Shown here one piece after another: positions 32,396 through 35,014 of a DNA stretch of 35,014 nucleotides. The DNA lies in contig RFHH01000015.1 of NCBI GenBank assembly GCA_003696075.1, positions 1 to 35,014 on the forward strand. Direction: 5' to 3'. Made by a program: the position numbers and the translations under genes. The number at the start of each line of letters is the position of its first letter. Positions within the stretch are counted from its first letter, which is position 1. The stretch comes from Acidobacteriota bacterium. GTDB taxonomy: Bacteria; Acidobacteriota; Polarisedimenticolia; J045. The notes under the pieces are model-generated. The model had not been told where the DNA came from. It saw only the letters and a program-made list of their open reading frames with translations, and searched no databases.

Positions 32396-33060
32396 GCGCG
32401 GAGCGTTCCGGCCGGGGCCCGCTCCGCGTCGGCCTGACCGGCGGGATCGGCAGCGGGAAGAGCACGGTCGCCGCCCTTCTCCGGGCCCACGGCTTGCCGG
32501 TGGTGGACGCCGACGAGATCGTCCACGAGCTGCTCGCGCCGGGGGGAGCGGCCGTCCCGCCCGTCCTCGCCGCCTTCGGCGACGCGGTGCGGGCCCCGGA
32601 CGGGGGTGTCGACCGGAAAGCGCTGGGACGGATCGTCTTCGGCGATGCCGCGGCGAGGCGCCGTCTCGAAGCGATCGTCCATCCCCTGGTGGCCGAGGCG
32701 AGCCGGGAGCGGCTCCGGACCGCGGCCGAGCGCTCGCCGGGAGGTGTCGTCGTCTACGATGCCGCCTTGCTCGTGGAGACCGGCCGGTACGAGGAGTTCG
32801 ATCGTCTCGTCGTCGTGACCGCGCCGCGAGAGGCTCAGATCGCGCGGATCGCGGAGCGCGACGGGCTCTCGCGGAAGGAAGCGGAGGCGCGGGTGGCCGC
32901 GCAGATGCCGCTCGAGGAGAAGGTTCGCCTCGCCGACTACGTGATCGACAACGGTGGACCGCCCGAGAAAACGGCCGAGCAGACCCGACACCTGGTGCGC
33001 CGGCTGTTGGAGGACGCGGCGGCCCTGGCGGCGGGTCTCCCCCTGCCGAAGCGGAAGTGA
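32392..33060 (+). CDS. coaE: Dephospho-CoA kinase
   Basis: This 222-residue kinase performs the last step of coenzyme A synthesis: ATP phosphorylates the 3'-hydroxyl of dephospho-CoA. The P-loop is GGIGSGKS (17-24), with [10 protein letters not shown] as the substrate-binding helix, [10 protein letters not shown] and a lid region with [20 protein letters not shown]. The start is the ATGA overlapping folD. The length is slightly above the E. coli protein because of a C-terminal extension. Confidence 0.96.
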   Translation: MSAERSGRGPLRVGLTGGIGSGKSTVAALLRAHGLPVVDADEIVHELLAPGGAAVPPVLAAFGDAVRAPDGGVDRKALGRIVFGDAAARRRLEAIVHPLVAEASRERLRTAAERSPGGVVVYDAALLVETGRYEEFDRLVVVTAPREAQIARIAERDGLSRKEAEARVAAQMPLEEKVRLADYVIDNGGPPEKTAEQTRHLVRRLLEDAAALAAGLPLPKRK

Positions 33061-33282
33061 CGCGAGGCGCATCCCCGGCGGTGCGAAGCCGGCCCGATCC
33101 CTCGAAAAGCGAGGGTCTTGCACCGGACCCGGCCCGCCGATGCACCTCCTCTCGTCCGGTGTGCATCCCGGCGAGGTCCCGGCCTTCCGGCCCCGGGCAG
33201 CCGCCGGGGGCGAGCGGGTGCGGGAGGCGGCTCCCGGGGAAGCGGGCTAGTCTTTTCCGCCACAGAGGAGGGTGATCCCACG
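33061..33282 (+). terminator. Intergenic region with a stem-loop terminator candidate after coaE
   Basis: CCCTCG (33099-33104), loop AAAAG and CGAGGG (33110-33115) form a perfect 6-bp stem followed by TCTTG. This is the most terminator-like structure in the window, 38 bases after the coaE stop, although the T-tract is short. The rest of the 222 bases holds no gene; TAGTCT (33248-33253) and GAGGAGGG (about 33265-33272) serve the next gene. Confidence 0.4.
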
Positions 33283-34143
33283 ATGCTGCGAAGCGTTTGT
33301 CCGCGCGCGGTGGCGGCCGCCGGGGCGCTCCTGGTCGCGGCCTCCTGCTCCCCCGGCCCGCCCGCCGATCCGGTGGCGGCGCGCCTCGAGGAAGCCGACC
33401 GCATCATCGCCAGCGTCGTCGAACCCGTGCCCGGCGCGCCCTCGACCGCGGACGAGGGACGGCCCGGTCGCTACGAGCCCGTCCCGGGGATCGAACCGCC
33501 GGTGCGGCAATTCGTCGTCGGAGACGAGGAGGGACCGGCGCGGCCGGGGATCGTCCTGGTGCACACGCGGTGGGGCCTGGACGCGGGAATGCGGGACCTG
33601 GCGCGCCGCTTCGCCGAGCGCGGGTTCGCCGTGGCGGTCCCCGACCTCTTCGAGGGGGTCGTCGCCACCAGCCGGATCTCCTCCGAGGAACTCGTGGCGG
33701 GAGTCGGCGAGGAGAGGGCGATCGCGATCCTCCGGGCGGCGGTGGAGGCCCTGGGCGCGCGCGAGGGGGTGGACGCCGAGCGGATCGGCCTGCTCGGGAT
33801 CTCCGTGGGCGGGATCTGGGGGCTACGGTTCGCCGAGACTCACGGTGGGGTCGCGGCGATCGCCTGCGATACGACGCTCCTTCCCGACGACCCGGAAGCC
33901 TTTCCCCGGATCGGCGTGCCGCTCCTGCTCGCCGTCTGCGACCAGCGCGCCGCCTTCGACGGGGCGGCGCGCGATCGGATCCGGCGAGCCGCGGAGCAGG
34001 CCGGGGTCCCCTTCGAGATGGCGGTGATCCAGGGATGCGGGACCGACCTGTTCGACTCCCGGGCGATCGGGTTCAACGCCGTTTCCGAGCAGGAGGCGTT
34101 CGAGCGCGTCGCGGCCTTCTTCGCGGCGCGACTGGGCGGCTGA
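33283..34143 (+). CDS. Dienelactone-hydrolase-fold lipoprotein, probably not a normal hydrolase
   Basis: The protein has 286 residues. A signal sequence ends at a probable lipidation site (LLVAASC, Cys22). Residues ~70-285 follow the dienelactone hydrolase alpha/beta-hydrolase pattern: PGIVLVHTRWGLDAGMRDLA, GFAVAVPDLFEG, then the nucleophile elbow GISVGG with Ser174 where DLH has Cys. At the usual acid and base positions I read VCDQRAAF and GCGTDLFD, so the catalytic His appears to be Thr254 and the Asp is displaced or replaced by Arg222; the DLH Glu of the first loop is Arg96. It may be a non-catalytic binding protein or use other residues. The ATG follows GAGGAGGG. It stands alone, ending four bases from the convergent gene. 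Confidence 0.78.
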   Translation: MLRSVCPRAVAAAGALLVAASCSPGPPADPVAARLEEADRIIASVVEPVPGAPSTADEGRPGRYEPVPGIEPPVRQFVVGDEEGPARPGIVLVHTRWGLDAGMRDLARRFAERGFAVAVPDLFEGVVATSRISSEELVAGVGEERAIAILRAAVEALGAREGVDAERIGLLGISVGGIWGLRFAETHGGVAAIACDTTLLPDDPEAFPRIGVPLLLAVCDQRAAFDGAARDRIRRAAEQAGVPFEMAVIQGCGTDLFDSRAIGFNAVSEQEAFERVAAFFAARLGG

Positions 34144-34147
34144 GAGT

Positions 34148-34594
34148 TCACGGCACGGCGAGGGCGATGAGCCGCCCGTCCGGAAGGCGGAGGTTGGCCC
34201 AGCGCCAGAACCATCGCCCTCCCCGGCGCTCGAGGCGCGCCTCGAGGCGCCCGCGCCGCCGATCCCCCCGCACCCACAGCTCGATCTCGCACCATCCCGC
34301 CCGCGGGCCGGCGTGCAACTCCCCCCGCGGCAGCCAGCCGAATCCGATCACCCCGCCGAGTTCCCGGGCGACGACCGGATCGCGACGCGCCAGGGCGGTG
34401 AGCTGCCGGTAGGGCTCACTGAATCTCAGGCGGACGTCGGCGGGGCGCCACAAGCCGGCCGCCCAGGCGCAAGCGCCGGCCGCGGTCAGAACCAGCGCGG
34501 CCAGGAGCAAGAGGCGGACGGGGAGCGTCAGACCTCGCGGAATCTTTCGGCGCACGGCGGGACGCCGGCGACCGGTGACCGCGGCCGCGTCCAT
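34148..34594 (-). CDS. Small membrane protein resembling cytochrome oxidase assembly factor Coa1
   Basis: The protein has 148 residues: a basic N-terminus, one TM helix (~27-47, LLLLAALVLTAAGACAWAAG) and a ~95-residue soluble domain. The soluble part (ARRDPVVARELGGVIGFGW, then CEIELWVRGDRRRGRLEARL and GRWFWRWANLRLPDGR) has the strand and motif order of the Coa1/Tim21-like domain: a variable helix ending in a Gly turn, then x-G-x-x-G-x-G-x-hydrophobic strands and a Trp. It would be an inner-membrane protein with an external domain. No oxidase genes are nearby. GGAGG lies four bases before the ATG. Confidence 0.6.
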   Translation of the reverse strand: MDAAAVTGRRRPAVRRKIPRGLTLPVRLLLLAALVLTAAGACAWAAGLWRPADVRLRFSEPYRQLTALARRDPVVARELGGVIGFGWLPRGELHAGPRAGWCEIELWVRGDRRRGRLEARLERRGGRWFWRWANLRLPDGRLIALAVP

Positions 34595-34684
34595 CGCACC
34601 TCCGGGGCACGACCCCGTCCGCCCGGCCCGGGATCAGGTGGAGGTTACGCGGAGCCGGCCCGGGAGACCACCGCGATGAGCGGG

Positions 34685-35014
34685 TCACTGGCAGCCGAGA
34701 CCGTTCTCCCCCGCCGCCGAGGCGACTTCCTTCGCCTGCGTTTCCAGGGCGACCAGTTCGGGAACGCGCTTGCGGAGGGCGGCCGCGAGGGGGCGGCCCA
34801 TCCGCCGCTCGATGAAGGCGACCACCTCGGCGACGAAGGGACCGACGTTGGACGAAGACAGCCCGGCCTTCTGGAGCCGGGCGCGGAGGGCCGGAACGCC
34901 GCGGAGGGTGTCGGCAGCCTGGGCACCGAACAAAAACCCCCAGCTCTGGGGAACCCAGGAGACGAGACTCACCTGGACCGCGCGCGGAAGCCTGTCATGG
35001 ATCGCTCCGATGAG
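34685..35014 (-). CDS. Partial hypothetical protein running off the right edge
   Basis: The frame is open to the last base; an internal GTG at 34972 is possible, but 14 further codons upstream in the window are also open, so the true start is probably outside. The visible ~109 residues are mostly helical (VPALRARLQKAGLSSSNVGP, FVAEVVAFIERRMGRPLAAA) with a hydrophobic start (SWVPQSWGFLFGAQAAD). The middle weakly resembles DUF2780-type proteins of unknown function. Nothing more can be said from this fragment. Confidence 0.55.
   Translation of the reverse strand, partial: LIGAIHDRLPRAVQVSLVSWVPQSWGFLFGAQAADTLRGVPALRARLQKAGLSSSNVGPFVAEVVAFIERRMGRPLAAALRKRVPELVALETQAKEVASAAGENGLGCQ

Noticed and set aside
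1-35014. tRNA, rRNA, CRISPR array, insertion sequence or prophage
   Set aside because: All gaps between genes are short; none contains a cloverleaf-like sequence, regularly spaced repeats, transposase or integrase motifs.

Overview
This is a very GC-rich window (about 70% by eye) from a Gram-negative-type bacterium. It has a complete mreBCD-mrdA-rodA elongasome operon, a PpiD/SurA-type periplasmic chaperone, ETF:quinone oxidoreductase, several predicted lipoproteins and GDP-heptose-type sugar genes. The gene style (short gaps, ATGA/GTGA overlaps, GTG starts) would fit an Acidobacteriota-like or other uncultured GC-rich lineage. That placement is an inference; there is no rRNA or tRNA in the window to test it.

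Region 1 (1-9349, all + strand) is a surface-polysaccharide locus. It holds the 3' part of a TPR/GT2 glycosyltransferase, an NAD-dependent sugar-nucleotide epimerase/dehydratase, an HddC-like sugar-1-phosphate nucleotidyltransferase and a GmhB-like heptose bisphosphate phosphatase. Four further genes then match, by family and motif, the Campylobacter jejuni pathway for O-methyl phosphoramidate capsule decoration: an L-glutamine kinase (Cj1418 type, PEP-synthase fold), a gamma-glutamyl-CDP-amidate hydrolase (Cj1417 type) fused in one chain to a cytidine diphosphoramidate kinase (Cj1415 type, APS-kinase fold), a CTP:phosphoglutamine cytidylyltransferase (Cj1416 type) and a SAM methyltransferase. 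From the HddC-like gene to the cytidylyltransferase every junction is a 4-base stop/start overlap. Standard annotation would call these PEP synthase, peptidase C26/adenylylsulfate kinase and generic nucleotidyltransferase, which hides the pathway. The P-N-bond cluster and its two-domain fusion enzyme are the main discovery of the window.

Region 2 (9350-11713) has a 375-base intergenic stretch and a proton-coupled peptide transporter (POT family) with an unusual insertion of about 165 residues between two membrane helices. Region 3 (11714-17208, - strand) is the cell-shape operon mreB-mreC-mreD-mrdA-rodA, preceded by a good sigma70-type promoter. Region 4 (17209-22238) is a diguanylate cyclase overlapping a membrane-anchored FecR-domain protein, divergent from a ppiD-like gene.

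Region 5 (22239-31449) is a mosaic of single genes: a TPR protein, ETF-QO, a cohesin-fold lipoprotein, a LuxI/FeeM-like GNAT, a YdcF/DUF218 protein, a 105-residue unknown, a tandem CDGSH iron-sulfur protein, uvrA and a lipoprotein. Region 6 (31469-35014) holds folD and coaE (overlapping), a dienelactone-hydrolase-fold lipoprotein that seems to lack catalytic residues, a Coa1-like membrane protein and a partial gene at the right edge. I see no tRNA, rRNA, CRISPR, insertion sequence or prophage.
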